Assembly: GCF_002777975.1 (NCBI RefSeq)
Contig: NZ_NGVS01000008.1
Coordinates: 21,919-85,918 of the forward strand
Direction of reading: 5' to 3'
DNA length: 64,000 bases
DNA from: Shewanella carassii
Lineage (GTDB): Bacteria > Pseudomonadota > Gammaproteobacteria > Enterobacterales > Shewanellaceae
The notes beneath the pieces were generated by a model. The model was given only the letters and a program-made list of their open reading frames with translations, ran no database searches and was not told the origin of the DNA. The position numbers and the translations under genes were made by a program. This document shows, piece by piece, positions 26,970-35,877 of this stretch. Positions within the stretch are counted from its first letter, which is position 1, and each line of letters starts with the position of its first letter.

Positions 26970-28085
26970 TTAATCCGGAATATCCAGCTGACGCTGGGAA
27001 GATGCTTTGCGCTTATAGGCCAGATCCAGGCTGGCCAACTCGCCATGAATGGCCAGCAGAGCCTGGGCCAGTTGATAGATAAGCCAGCTGTAACCACTGA
27101 GCGCAAAGTCTTGATGGGCCGCTTCCGGCGAGTCGTCGCTCGGCTCAGATGGCAATTGTTTAAGCAGCTGTTGCTGCAATTGATAACCGAGCCCCAGGGG
27201 GAGTTTGGGGCAGTCGTGGGTGTTACCGGCCACATAGTCCGCCAGATAGGCGAACTCTCGCTGCAGCCCGCTGGCCACCTGTTTGACTCTGGCATAGGCC
27301 TCATCTTCTTCGGCCTTCCAGCGGGTAAGCAGTAGTAGCTCCAATAGGGTGATCACTCTTATCTGTTTGTTGGCCAATTCGGTTAGAGTCTGGGCCTCTT
27401 TTTTCAAAGTCTGGCTCTCCCATTCCAGTGAAAACAGCAGTTTTTTCTGTGCCAGCACCGCCTTCATTGCCGTCTCCAGTGACTTACGGGCATTTTGCGG
27501 TTCTTCCTGGCCAGCATTGAGATGTTGTTCCAGCACTTGGGTCATGATTTGCAATGAATTAGCCAGTTGGGCCCGCCAGTCCTGTTTGGCCTTGATTGGC
27601 AATACAAACAGGGATACCAGCACGGCAATCACGCAACCGATAAGAATATTGGCGGTGCGCCACAGGGCTTCCGAGGTGTCGTGGTTGGCGTCACCTATCA
27701 CTATGATCATGGTGAATCCCGCCACCAGATAGGCATAGCTGTAACGGCCGGCGTTGAGATAACAGACTATGCTGACTCCGAGGATCAGCAACCCCATCAG
27801 ATCCCAATAGCCGTTCATCAAGATCACCAAAGAGACTCCGTAAGCCGAGCCCAGGCAGGTGCCTACAGCCCGCTGCAACGATTTTTCGATAGCGCCGCCC
27901 ACCTGTGGCAGGCCCATCATGATGATCACTATGGTGACCATGCTCCAGACAAAGTGAGGCAAAGACCAGATGGCGTTGATGGCGGCGGCAATAAATAGCG
28001 CCAAGGCCAACTTGGCAGTGTGCACGATACGGGAGTGGCGATAGATAAAATCGGCGAAGCCTGAGGCTTTGGCAAACAGGGGCAT
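26970..28085 (-). CDS. FUSC-family inner-membrane protein
   Basis: 371 residues. Six hydrophobic helices occupy roughly residues 20-170 (ALALFIAAAINAIW, VTIVIIMMGLPQVGGAIEKSLQRAVGT split, LLILGVSIVCYLNAG, AYLVAGFTMIIVIG, ILIGCVIAVLVSLFVLPI), followed by a ~200-residue cytosolic helical part. The RAVGTCLGSAYG segment is the usual FUSC signature, shared with AaeB-type aromatic-acid exporters and YccS. Full-length AaeB has two such halves; this protein has one, so it may act as a dimer. No AaeA-type partner lies nearby. Substrate unknown. Confidence 0.85.
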   Translation of the reverse strand: MPLFAKASGFADFIYRHSRIVHTAKLALALFIAAAINAIWSLPHFVWSMVTIVIIMMGLPQVGGAIEKSLQRAVGTCLGSAYGVSLVILMNGYWDLMGLLILGVSIVCYLNAGRYSYAYLVAGFTMIIVIGDANHDTSEALWRTANILIGCVIAVLVSLFVLPIKAKQDWRAQLANSLQIMTQVLEQHLNAGQEEPQNARKSLETAMKAVLAQKKLLFSLEWESQTLKKEAQTLTELANKQIRVITLLELLLLTRWKAEEDEAYARVKQVASGLQREFAYLADYVAGNTHDCPKLPLGLGYQLQQQLLKQLPSEPSDDSPEAAHQDFALSGYSWLIYQLAQALLAIHGELASLDLAYKRKASSQRQLDIPD

Positions 28086-28295
28086 GGCTGTGTCTCAAAA
28101 AGCATATGGTTGACAGTCAGCGGCAATTATGACAGAGATGCGCGGCGATAGTGTCTCGGGGACGAGCTAAAGATGCAAACTGGGAGCCTGAATTAACGGT
28201 GGATAATATGCCTGTGAAGCAGGTCACAACTTGTGGTGACCTGGTGTCTTGTTACCCCAGTTGCACGCTGCCCGTTCCCGCAGTCTGATGAGAGG

Positions 28296-28757
28296 TTAAA
28301 TCCAGCGCCTGACTCTCTGACAATACGAGTGGTAGCTGTCACCAAAGAGTTGCTGCATTGCCCGCTCCTCTGGACGGATCTGAAAGCGTTGCAAGTAGGC
28401 CGCGAACAGGGCGATTAAAATCAGTAACCAGAGGCAGTTGAGAAAGACGGCTTGTGCCAGCAGCAAGAGCACAAACCCCAGGTACATGGGGTTGCGTGAC
28501 CAGCGGTAAATACCTGAGGTGACCAAGGCCGAACTCTGTTCGGGCACTCTGGGATCCGGCGTGGTGCCATGGCGTTTAAAGCTAAGCACTCCGGCCAAAG
28601 GAATAACCAGCCCAGCAGTCAACAGAGAAACAGCGAGCCCCAAACTAAAGGTCGGATGCAGGTTTGAAGAGGGCAAGTAATAGGATGTTAGCTGCAGCAG
28701 TAGCGCAAACAGCAACAAGAGCGCCAGGGGCGGCAGTTTCTTTTCCAATCCGGACAT
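28296..28757 (-). CDS. ICMT/PEMT-like membrane methyltransferase
   Basis: 153 residues, four hydrophobic segments. The C-terminal part has GIYRWSRNPMYLGFVLLLLA and RPEERAMQQLFGDSYHSYCQRVRRWI, the SAM-binding and active-site signature of isoprenylcysteine carboxyl methyltransferase and phospholipid methyltransferase families. Bacterial members of this size are common and mostly uncharacterised, so the substrate is not assigned. ATG 28757 gives a normal length. The genes on both sides are separated by more than 200 bp. Confidence 0.88.
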   Translation of the reverse strand: MSGLEKKLPPLALLLLFALLLQLTSYYLPSSNLHPTFSLGLAVSLLTAGLVIPLAGVLSFKRHGTTPDPRVPEQSSALVTSGIYRWSRNPMYLGFVLLLLAQAVFLNCLWLLILIALFAAYLQRFQIRPEERAMQQLFGDSYHSYCQRVRRWI

Positions 28758-28914
28758 GAATTACGCGGTTTTGAGTATTAGGTATCGGTTAAGATGACAT
28801 GGGCAAGGTACTGAATACAAGGGGCATACCATTGGCTATTCCGCTTTTGGCGCTGCCGCGTTTTGTGCTTTGTGCCGAAACCTGTCAGTTTGCCAGTCGA
28901 TTTGATTGTGGCGA

Positions 28915-28942
28915 TAAAAGACCCGGCCAGGTGGCCGGGTCT
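28915..28942 (-). terminator. Intrinsic terminator of the aldehyde dehydrogenase gene
   Basis: On the minus strand AGACCCGGCC pairs with GGCCGGGTCT and is followed by TTTT. It begins about 30 bp after the gene's stop codon. Confidence 0.9.
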
Positions 28943-28971
28943 TAATCTAATCAAGTATGCTTCAAGCGCGA

Positions 28972-30363
28972 TCAGAAGGGGGCGTTAATATCCACCACGT
29001 TGATCAGCTTGTGGTTAACGAACTCTTTCAATCCGAGGTCTATCAACTCACGACCATAGCCGGAGCGGCGGATGCCGCCAAAGGGCAGATCGGCCTTAAC
29101 CATGGTGGGGTGGTTAACAAACATCATCCCGGTAGAGACTTGCTTGGCTACCGCCAGACCGCGTTGCTCATCGGCGGTGAACACAGAGCCACCGAGGCCG
29201 AAGGGCGAGTCGTTGGCAATGGCAATCGCTTCCTGTTCATCCTTGGCCTTGAGGATCATTGAGACAGGGCCGAAGAACTCCCAATAGTAAGCCGGGTTGT
29301 CCGGGGTCACATTGGTGAGTATGGTTGGCTGTACAAAAGCGCCTTGCTCCGGTACTTTGGGGCCGACTTCGGTAGCCGTGGCACCATGCTCAACCGCTTC
29401 ACGAATTTTCTGTTTCACTTCATCGGCAGCACCCTGGGAAGACAGGGGCGCCAGAGTCGTGTTCGGATCCATAGGATCGCCGGCCTTAAGGGCGGCGACG
29501 CCTTGGGTATAACCTTCCATAAACTTGTCATAGATGGCTTCCACCAGGATCATCCTTTTGGATGAAACACATACCTGACCGGCATTCCAGTGACGGCCGA
29601 ATACCGCCCAATCTATGGTTTTCTCTAGTTCGGCATCTTCTAGCACGATAAAGGCGTCAGAGCCGCCCAGCTCCAGAGTGGATTTTTTCAGTGCCTTGCC
29701 GGCCTGGGAGGCAATAATGGCGCCAGCACCTTCAGAGCCGGTCAGGGCCACGCCATGTACCTTGGGAGAGTTGATGATCTGCTCGACTTGATCCCGAGTG
29801 GCATACAGGTTCTGGAAGGCACCCTGCGGCAGTCCGGCATCCCGCATCAGGCTCTCGAAAGCGGCGGCGCACTGAGGCACATTGGAGGCGTGTTTCAGCA
29901 GCAGGGTATTACCGGCTGAAAGCTGTGGTGCCAGGATCCTGGCTATCTGGTAATAGGGGAAGTTCCAGGGTTCGATGGCCAGCAAGACCCCAAGAGGTTC
30001 GTTGACCAGCAGTGCTTCCCCTTCGGCGGGATCGGCCACAGGCAGTTTCTGCGGTGCCAGCAGTCTCTCGGCATGCTGGGCATAGTATTCGAGGATCTGC
30101 GCCGACAGCTCAACTTCAGCCTCGGCTTCACCTATGATCTTACCCATCTCCAGAGTCAGCAGCTCGGCGTAACGGCGTTTGCTGTCTCTGAGCAGGGCCG
30201 CAGCGCGATTGAGTATTTCAGCCTTGTCGGCAAAAGAGGTATTGCGCCAACTCAAAAAGGCCTGATGGGCCGATTCAATCGCCTCGGTGACTTGGGCATC
30301 GGTGGCGTTGGGAAATTGTTTGATGAGTTCTCCCGTGAAGGGATTAATTGTTGCATATGCCAT
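28972..30363 (-). CDS. NAD(P)-dependent succinate-semialdehyde dehydrogenase-like enzyme
   Basis: 463 residues from ATG 30363, which follows GGGAG by 6 nt; an open extension of 59 codons upstream has no family similarity. Aldehyde dehydrogenase superfamily: EPWNFPYYQIARILAPQLSAGN, the Glu motif LELGGSDAF, the catalytic Cys in NAGQVCVSSKR, and EFFGPVSMILKAKD. The LELGGSD form and the length are closest to the Sad (YneI) group of E. coli, which oxidises succinate semialdehyde. Glycerol dehydrogenase lies 240 bp upstream on the same strand, but there is a hairpin between them, so linkage is uncertain. Confidence 0.88.
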   Translation of the reverse strand: MAYATINPFTGELIKQFPNATDAQVTEAIESAHQAFLSWRNTSFADKAEILNRAAALLRDSKRRYAELLTLEMGKIIGEAEAEVELSAQILEYYAQHAERLLAPQKLPVADPAEGEALLVNEPLGVLLAIEPWNFPYYQIARILAPQLSAGNTLLLKHASNVPQCAAAFESLMRDAGLPQGAFQNLYATRDQVEQIINSPKVHGVALTGSEGAGAIIASQAGKALKKSTLELGGSDAFIVLEDAELEKTIDWAVFGRHWNAGQVCVSSKRMILVEAIYDKFMEGYTQGVAALKAGDPMDPNTTLAPLSSQGAADEVKQKIREAVEHGATATEVGPKVPEQGAFVQPTILTNVTPDNPAYYWEFFGPVSMILKAKDEQEAIAIANDSPFGLGGSVFTADEQRGLAVAKQVSTGMMFVNHPTMVKADLPFGGIRRSGYGRELIDLGLKEFVNHKLINVVDINAPF

Positions 30364-30548
30364 GTGTTTCTCCCGGCGTTGCAGATTATAGGGTATTGAT
30401 GCCAAGTACTGACATCGGGTATTGGGGTTCTTTCTCTCTGATGCGGCACCAAACTCATGTTTCATAGCGTGACTGTCGCATCCGGATGAAGGTTGTTGTC
30501 GCCGTAGTTGGATAGCAGCTTGAGTGTTTAAACTGATCAAAACGGCTC

Positions 30549-30576
30549 GAAAACCACCTCTTTTGAGATGGTTTTC
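30549..30576 (-). terminator. Hairpin downstream of gldA
   Basis: GAAAACCATCTC pairs with GAGGTGGTTTTC around a 4-nt A loop on the minus strand, 28 bp after the gldA stop. The T-run lies inside the stem rather than after it, so termination may be partial. Confidence 0.7.
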
Positions 30577-30603
30577 ATTTAGTTACTGTGACTATTTATT
30601 AGG

Positions 30604-31707
30604 TTAACGATAGCGCTCTGCCATGGCGTTGGCGGCGATCATCGCCTGATAGACGTCATCGGCATTGACAGCCATCGGCATATTGCCCATGGTATCGCCT
30701 TCGGCGCAGGCTATTTCGGCAACCTTGCGCCATTCCTCCTCACGGAAGTGCTTCAGTCCCATATCCGCCAGAGTCAGCGGCAAGCCTGCGGTTTTAATGA
30801 TGCGGATGACATTGTCGATTTCGTTCTGTGGGGCGTTTTCCAGCACCAGTTGGGTCAAGAGGCCAAAGACCACCTTCTCGCCATGTTGGGCACCATGCAA
30901 CTCGGCAACGGCCGACATACCGTTGTTGACCGCGTGCGCTGCCGCCAGGCCACCGGCTTCGGCGCCGACACCGCTTAAATAGATGGTTGCCTCTATGGTC
31001 TGCTCCAGCGCCGGAGTGACTATTTGGTTGTTGACCGCATCCATGGCGGCGGCAACGTTTTCACTGAGCAATTGATAACACAGCTCTGCCAGACCAAGGC
31101 CGGTGCGTGAGGGCTTTTTCAGCACCAGGTTGACACCATCGGCCTGATAACAGGCCCTGGCTTCAAAGTAGGTGGCCAGAGCATCGCCGATACCGGCGGC
31201 AAAGAAACGTGCCGGCGCGGCGGCGATAATGCTGGTGTCGGCAATTACGGCATCCGGATTCTGTGGCAGGAATAGATAGCGCTCAAATTCACCCGTTTCG
31301 GTGTATATCACAGATAATGCCGTACAAGGGGCATCAGTTGAGGCTAGGGTGGGATACAGGATGACCGGCAGCTTGCGGTAGAAGGCGACAGCTTTGGCAG
31401 TATCCAGGGTCTTACCGCCGCCGACACCCACAATGACCTTGGTATTGGCTTGCTCTGCCAGGGAGGCAAGGCGCAGGATCTCGGCTTCGCAGCATTCATA
31501 GTTGAAGCGCTCGACTCGACTGGTTATCCCCTGCAGTTTCAGCTCTGTTTGGGCTTCATCCTCAATCCTGCCGAGAATAAACTCATCGGCGATAATAAAA
31601 GCGTTATCGCCAAAGTCAGACACATATTCGTGCATCTGCGCCAGCAGGCCTTTACCTATGATGAACTTTTTGGGGGAAGTGACTGTACGTGGAACTACTG
31701 TGCTCAT
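30604..31707 (-). CDS. gldA: Glycerol dehydrogenase (NAD+)
   Basis: 367 residues, iron-type alcohol dehydrogenase family. It oxidises glycerol to dihydroxyacetone. Signatures: SPKKFIIGKGLLAQ at the start, GVGGGKTLDTAKAVAFY (NAD-binding loop) near residue 93-109, PTLASTDAPCTALSVIYTETGEF split, the metal ligands Asp in AAGIGDALATYFEAR and the two His in LAAAHAVNNGM and AELHGAQHGEKVVFG. ATG 31707 gives the standard N-terminus. No dihydroxyacetone kinase lies nearby. Confidence 0.94.
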   Translation of the reverse strand: MSTVVPRTVTSPKKFIIGKGLLAQMHEYVSDFGDNAFIIADEFILGRIEDEAQTELKLQGITSRVERFNYECCEAEILRLASLAEQANTKVIVGVGGGKTLDTAKAVAFYRKLPVILYPTLASTDAPCTALSVIYTETGEFERYLFLPQNPDAVIADTSIIAAAPARFFAAGIGDALATYFEARACYQADGVNLVLKKPSRTGLGLAELCYQLLSENVAAAMDAVNNQIVTPALEQTIEATIYLSGVGAEAGGLAAAHAVNNGMSAVAELHGAQHGEKVVFGLLTQLVLENAPQNEIDNVIRIIKTAGLPLTLADMGLKHFREEEWRKVAEIACAEGDTMGNMPMAVNADDVYQAMIAANAMAERYR

Positions 31708-31911
31708 ATGGCCTCCATTACACTCAGACTTGAATCCTTGCTCTGTATGACTCTATCACAGCCAATATTTAAAGCTATGGTTTAATTGTCTGGTTTTTGG
31801 GTGATTATTGGTGAATATGGCAGGTGTTTTCGAGTTTGAGCCACCAGGATGTTTGGTCGGTAGCCGTGCTTGCAGAGCTTATTTGAAGCTTATTTAAACA
31901 ACGTCAGCACC
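31708..31911. other. Region upstream of gldA, no gene seen
   Basis: Together with the inverted-repeat element that follows, this forms a 312-bp gap. It should contain the minus-strand gldA promoter. No open frame or known motif stands out. Confidence 0.4.
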
Positions 31912-32007
31912 AAGCTCCCGGCGCGAGGGGAATGAAGAGAGCCGAGATAAGCGGTTTATCCATGAAGGAATCGCAGTGATGGATAACTCCGTCTTATCTG
32001 GGAGCTT
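31912..32007. repeat. 96-bp nested inverted-repeat element
   Basis: Terminal 8-bp inverted repeats (AAGCTCCC at 31912-31919 and GGGAGCTT at 32000-32007) enclose further arms: AGATAAG/CTTATCT (31945-31951 with 31993-31999), CGG/CCG and TTATCCAT/ATGGATAA (31956-31963 with 31979-31986), with a 15-nt loop. It could fold as one long imperfect hairpin with a 25-nt bulge on one side. It ends 13 bp after the lipoprotein gene's stop on the minus strand. It could be a miniature element, a structured 3' end or a small RNA. Confidence 0.7.
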
Positions 32008-32019
32008 GTCGGAACGCTA

Positions 32020-32598
32020 TCAGTTGCTTTTGAGATTGGATTGGCGGCATTCATTCAACAGGGATTGCAGATGACCACCGAGCTGCTGATTATTACTGTC
32101 AGTACCGTTTTTCAGCTGCTGTTCGACATCTGCCAAAGCCTTGTCTATTCCCTGGGATTCGATAAGTGTGCTGACATAGACGGCGAGATCTGCGCCCTTA
32201 TTCAGCAGTGCGGCTGCGTTTTCAAAGCTGAAGCCCTGCTCTAATAGCTGCTGAATTTGGCCGAGTAGGTCACTGACCCTGGCGGACTCAGCCAATACGC
32301 CATCGACCTGGATCAGCTCACCAAGCGGATCCTGGCTGAGCTTTTCGGCGACGCAAGCAGTTACCGAGCTGACCTCGGCGCTGCGATTGATGGCCTCCAG
32401 ACCTTGAGAGCGGATCTGCTCAATGGCTTGTTGCAACTCTTGATCTTTGGCGAGCCACTGTTGCTCCAGTTGCGCCTTTTCATCTGCGGCAAACCAGCCG
32501 CAGCCGGAGAGAGTGCCAAGGGCCAGGGCCGAAAACATCCAGAGTGTGGTTTTTCTGGCGGAGAAATGTGTTTTGCCTAAGGTGTTGGACTGCTTCAT
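32020..32598 (-). CDS. Putative lipoprotein, function unknown
   Basis: 192 residues. The signal sequence is long (basic start, then TLWMFSALALGTLSGC) with a lipobox and Cys at ~33. The mature part is helical and Gln/Glu/Leu-rich, with coiled-coil-like stretches (DEKAQLEQQWLAKDQELQQA and LLGQIQQLLEQGFSFENAAA), and two further cysteines (TACVAEKL, LNECRQ) that could pair. I recognise no family. It is the most downstream of a run of minus-strand envelope genes; the choloylglycine-hydrolase-family gene begins 142 bp upstream, beyond a perfect 16-bp palindrome. Confidence 0.75.
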   Translation of the reverse strand: MKQSNTLGKTHFSARKTTLWMFSALALGTLSGCGWFAADEKAQLEQQWLAKDQELQQAIEQIRSQGLEAINRSAEVSSVTACVAEKLSQDPLGELIQVDGVLAESARVSDLLGQIQQLLEQGFSFENAAALLNKGADLAVYVSTLIESQGIDKALADVEQQLKNGTDSNNQQLGGHLQSLLNECRQSNLKSN

Positions 32599-32709
32599 TC
32601 ACTGGACTCCTGCAAAGGTGCTTAGAGGACACAGTATCGGCTATCAGCCTTAAGCCGGGCTGAACAGCTTGAGTCCTTTATTCTGTATAGCAGGTTGGAC
32701 AAGGCAGAC

Positions 32710-32725
32710 GGGAGCCTAGGCTCCC
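32710..32725 (-). terminator. 16-bp perfect palindrome after the Ntn hydrolase gene
   Basis: GGGAGCCTAGGCTCCC lies 15 bp after the hydrolase stop. It can form a 6-bp GC-rich hairpin but no T-run follows. It shares GGGAGC with the ends of the 31912-32007 element. Confidence 0.5.
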
Positions 32726-32739
32726 AGCCTGTTTAGAGA

Positions 32740-33780
32740 CTAAAGCCCGGCAAACGTAAAGGGCTTGGCCGTGACAAAGTCTTGCAGCGCATTGCCTGAG
32801 TAGAGGCTGCTGTTGTCAATGGTCAGCTTTTTCACCTCCTGCAGTTTGCCAAAGTCGATGCCCTTCATATCAACCCAGAAGGTGTTGGGGGTCAAGGCGG
32901 TTTCAAAGTAATACACCCGATTTTTATGATCCGAGACCGAGCGCCAACGGGTCGAAGAGATATTCGGCTCAGTCTCGGAAGCTATGCCGAAAGGCACAGA
33001 AGCGTTACGAATGACGCTGAAGGCGCCGGCAACAGCCACCCGGGTATTGGCAGTCTTGGGAATGGCATCCATATAGAAAGAGGCTCTGACAAACCTGTCG
33101 GCGGCGCGGTTGGTTCCCGGCAACATGGTAAAGCCGCCAATCTGCTGCCAATACTGGTTCAGTGCCAGTTGCTGCTCGAAGATGGGAGAGTTGGTCATGA
33201 CTCGGTACTTCGGGTCGTGATGGATCACCAACTTGCCGTCTATGTACTCGAATATGGCGCTGTCACCTGCCGCATCGGAAATCGACAGATGCAGGGTGGC
33301 AAAGCGTTGGGTACCGGGAATATTGGCGGAAACCACCACAAAAGGCTCGGCTCTCAGAGCCTCAACCGTTTCGGCGACTGTGGCAAAGTTATCCAGCACA
33401 TATTGCACCCAGGCGGCGACCGACAAGCCTTTTCGTTTACCCTGGTATTCGGGATAGCTCGACTCTGCCAGCCAGAGTAGATTGGCCACCAGGCCCTTTT
33501 CGTTCATGCCGTCGGTGCTGGAGATATCAAAGGCGCTGGTGATCAGGCTGCCGTAGCGTGAGGTCCAGGTGACAGAGTTGTCGCCGACCGCTCCATGACG
33601 CTGCATGCCGCGAGGAAACAGCCACAGGCTTGCCGGGATCTCGTCGCGCCAGTCCATGGAGCGGGCGGTGATCACCAACTGCTGTTCGCCGTGATAGACG
33701 GCGCGGGTGCAGGCCTGCGCCGTAGTGCCGATAACCAGCATTAAGGCGCTGCTGAGTAAAGTGATGAGTTTACGATTCAT
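32740..33780 (-). CDS. Choloylglycine hydrolase family (Ntn) amidase, exported
   Basis: 346 residues. A signal peptide ends exactly before Cys24 (...GTTAQA, then CTRAVYHG), so cleavage exposes the N-terminal nucleophile cysteine of the Ntn-hydrolase fold. Arg40 and Asp43 (TARSMDWRDE) sit at the spacing of the Arg and Asp active-site residues of bile-salt hydrolases and penicillin V acylases, and ISSTDGMNEKGLVANLLWL carries a conserved Asn. Gram-negative members cleave linear amides such as penicillin V or N-acyl-homoserine lactones more often than bile salts. The substrate is not determinable here. It is expected in the periplasm. Confidence 0.9.
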   Translation of the reverse strand: MNRKLITLLSSALMLVIGTTAQACTRAVYHGEQQLVITARSMDWRDEIPASLWLFPRGMQRHGAVGDNSVTWTSRYGSLITSAFDISSTDGMNEKGLVANLLWLAESSYPEYQGKRKGLSVAAWVQYVLDNFATVAETVEALRAEPFVVVSANIPGTQRFATLHLSISDAAGDSAIFEYIDGKLVIHHDPKYRVMTNSPIFEQQLALNQYWQQIGGFTMLPGTNRAADRFVRASFYMDAIPKTANTRVAVAGAFSVIRNASVPFGIASETEPNISSTRWRSVSDHKNRVYYFETALTPNTFWVDMKGIDFGKLQEVKKLTIDNSSLYSGNALQDFVTAKPFTFAGL

Positions 33781-33852
33781 AGTGACTTCCCTGTTTGATG
33801 GCTAAAGAGAGTTAGAACGCGTGATGGCAAGCCAGGTTGCTAATCCTGGCTG

Positions 33853-34296
33853 TTAGTCCTGTCTCAAGTGAAACAGTGCTTCCAATCCTGGGTTTTCGGT
33901 GTCTTGCCCCGGATGATACAGGTAGCAGCTGATGCGGGCATAGTTATCCAGATCGCCGCGCCACAGGCAGCTGGCTTCAATATCCCGCTCTTGTTGCTGA
34001 AAGCGGATCCTAAGCACCTTGGCATCGCCGTTCAGCACTGGCTCTATGGCTGCTGTTCCTTGAATGCTTAAGCCTTCTATCTCCCGGCGCACTTTAAGTT
34101 CGCCGCCCTGCTCATAAATGCTCATCTTACCGGTGTAGCTGGCATCTGAGTCAATGGCTTTGCCAACCAGCTGATAATGGCCCTGCAGATACTGCTTAAA
34201 AAGCTCATCTACTTCGGCCAATGCCGCAGGCGCCAGGCAGAGGGAAAATAAGGGCAAACATAATAGTGCCAAACGGCGAATAAACGCTTTATTCAT
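33853..34296 (-). CDS. Small exported protein, function unknown
   Basis: 147 residues with a clear signal peptide (ALLCLPLFSLCLAPAALA, cleavage before Glu28). The mature ~120 residues look beta-rich (GHYQLVGKAIDSDASYTGKM, ELKVRREIEGLSIQGTAA, AKVLRIRFQQQERDIEASC) and contain two cysteines (EASCLWRG and RISCYLYH) that could form a disulfide. The overall shape suggests a small lipocalin-like or barrel-like binding protein, but no family is recognised. It lies 72 bp upstream of the Ntn amidase on the same strand. Confidence 0.75.
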   Translation of the reverse strand: MNKAFIRRLALLCLPLFSLCLAPAALAEVDELFKQYLQGHYQLVGKAIDSDASYTGKMSIYEQGGELKVRREIEGLSIQGTAAIEPVLNGDAKVLRIRFQQQERDIEASCLWRGDLDNYARISCYLYHPGQDTENPGLEALFHLRQD

Positions 34297-34322
34297 TGAC
34301 CTTCCTTAGTATGTGTTTTCCA

Positions 34323-34643
34323 TCAAAATCCATTTTCTAACCTTATCAAGAACTGCCAAATTTTTCCTAGCAGACTCGGGAAAAGTCGCGGCAGTAACAG
34401 CGCCGTCAGGGCAAATACTGCCAGTGTCAGCCACCAACCCTGGCTGCCGATAAAGGCTTGGCCGTTGCTCCACAGGGCCAGATGCTTATTGGTTGCCAAC
34501 CAAAGCAGCGCCGCGGTCGGCACGGCAAACACCAGAGCGGCCAGTTGCCCCATGAGCAGGCCAACAAGCCAACCGGAGTGGGTCTTGCTGCGCGCAGTTG
34601 ATGACCCTTTGCCGCTGTTTCTATTTCGTGAGTTATGTTTCAT
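34323..34643 (-). CDS. Small two-helix membrane protein, function unknown
   Basis: 106 residues. A basic, Ser-rich start (MKHNSRNRNSGKGSSTARSK) is followed by two strong membrane helices (LVGLLMGQLAALVFAVPTAA and WLTLAVFALTALLLPRLF), with a short loop between and a charged tail. No family is recognised. The stop lies 26 bp before the start of the next small exported protein, so the two are probably co-transcribed. Translation is supported by a clean ATG and good codon use, not by similarity. Confidence 0.65.
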   Translation of the reverse strand: MKHNSRNRNSGKGSSTARSKTHSGWLVGLLMGQLAALVFAVPTAALLWLATNKHLALWSNGQAFIGSQGWWLTLAVFALTALLLPRLFPSLLGKIWQFLIRLENGF

Positions 34644-34701
34644 GGGCGATGCTTTATTGACCGTGTGTTATGGACTGAGTTTTATGGGCCGTTCATGCTC
34701 T

Positions 34702-35877
34702 CTATCTTTGCTCTTTATCTGAGAGCAAGTGCTGTGGTGATTGCCCCTTTGATGTATTTGGGGCGGCAAAATACTGCTGTGGTTGGATTAGTTTAACCCC
34801 TAACATATTGGCCAAATACTGCTCCAGAAACACCTTGTGACTGGCACCGACTATCACCAGTATCCGGCCTCCAGGGTTAGCTGCTACCACGCGCATGATG
34901 TGGGAGCTCATGTTGAGATTGCGTATCTCCCAAAGGGCAACCCGGGAGAGCGCCGCATCCTGGGTTAAATCTTTATCGATAAACAGGCTCCACTCTTGGT
35001 CAATGACAGCCCTCTGGTACTCCTGGCTGTTTAGCCAGGAAAAGAGCGGCAACCAGTTGCCTGTCTCAAGCGCCTCTGTCTTTAACCTCTGTGGCTTGTT
35101 GATATAGTCGCTTTTGGCCAGAGCGGCGGCATGAGGCGACTGATTGTAAGACTCCAGCAGCCGCGCTTCGATGGGGCGGTAGAGATCTTTATCCAGATGA
35201 TCATCTATCGGATAAATGCGCTTGAGCTTCAGTGCCATGGCCAGGTTATTGCCAAGGGTGTTTTTCTCGTTATTGCTCGCGGCAAGTTGCTCCAGATAGT
35301 GCTGCAACTCGGTGGAAATCGTTGGGCTCGCCGCGGTTTTGTCCAAATAATGCCAGTGCAGCAGGGCTATCTCTTTGTGATAGGCGGCAACGGCCAACTT
35401 GATGAGCCTTGCTCGCTGCACAGGTTCAAGGCTGGTCTCGTCCAATAAGGGCTCCAGACTCTCAAGCGCCTTTTGCGCCGAGAGTCGCAACTCCTGCTGC
35501 TCCTTTATCGCCAGCGCCAGAAATCTTTGTCCCACAAAATGATCCAATACAGTCTGATACTCGCCTGAGCCGTTGATCATGGTGGCGATATCCTGTGGCC
35601 GCAGTGATTCCACCGCTATGGCCGTAGGCTGGTAACGGGAGAGTGGCTCAAGGATCGAGGATAGAGAGCGGCTGTCCAATTGCTGTTTGATATTGCTCAG
35701 GTGCAGGCTGCCAAGCACCATCACCTGGGTTTGCAGCTTACTCTTGGCACTGAGTTGTTGCAGTGCACTTTTTGTACTCTCTATGCCTAAAGCGGCAGCT
35801 TCTGTGGCGGTTGCATGAACTTGGGCAATACTCGATGCCGCCAGGCAGGCAAGAAGAAGCAGTACTTTAGTGGCCAA
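34702..35877 (-). CDS. Exported DUF5694/TraB-like protein
   Basis: 391 residues, TTG start preceded by GGAG. A signal peptide (VLLLLACLAASSIAQVHA) predicts export. The beginning of the mature part has VMVLGSLHLSN and IAVESLRPQD, and the end has GGRILVIVGASHKVFLEQYL; this GxxHL ... GxxH arrangement is that of DUF5694 proteins, distant relatives of TraB/TIKI-type peptidases. The middle is helical. Whether it is catalytic is unknown. It is the first gene of the minus-strand envelope run and faces an 819-bp intergenic region. Confidence 0.75.
   Translation of the reverse strand: MATKVLLLLACLAASSIAQVHATATEAAALGIESTKSALQQLSAKSKLQTQVMVLGSLHLSNIKQQLDSRSLSSILEPLSRYQPTAIAVESLRPQDIATMINGSGEYQTVLDHFVGQRFLALAIKEQQELRLSAQKALESLEPLLDETSLEPVQRARLIKLAVAAYHKEIALLHWHYLDKTAASPTISTELQHYLEQLAASNNEKNTLGNNLAMALKLKRIYPIDDHLDKDLYRPIEARLLESYNQSPHAAALAKSDYINKPQRLKTEALETGNWLPLFSWLNSQEYQRAVIDQEWSLFIDKDLTQDAALSRVALWEIRNLNMSSHIMRVVAANPGGRILVIVGASHKVFLEQYLANMLGVKLIQPQQYFAAPNTSKGQSPQHLLSDKEQR

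Noticed and set aside
30364..30540. 59-codon extension of the aldehyde dehydrogenase
   Set aside because: It has no similarity to the family and the internal ATG has a good ribosome-binding site.
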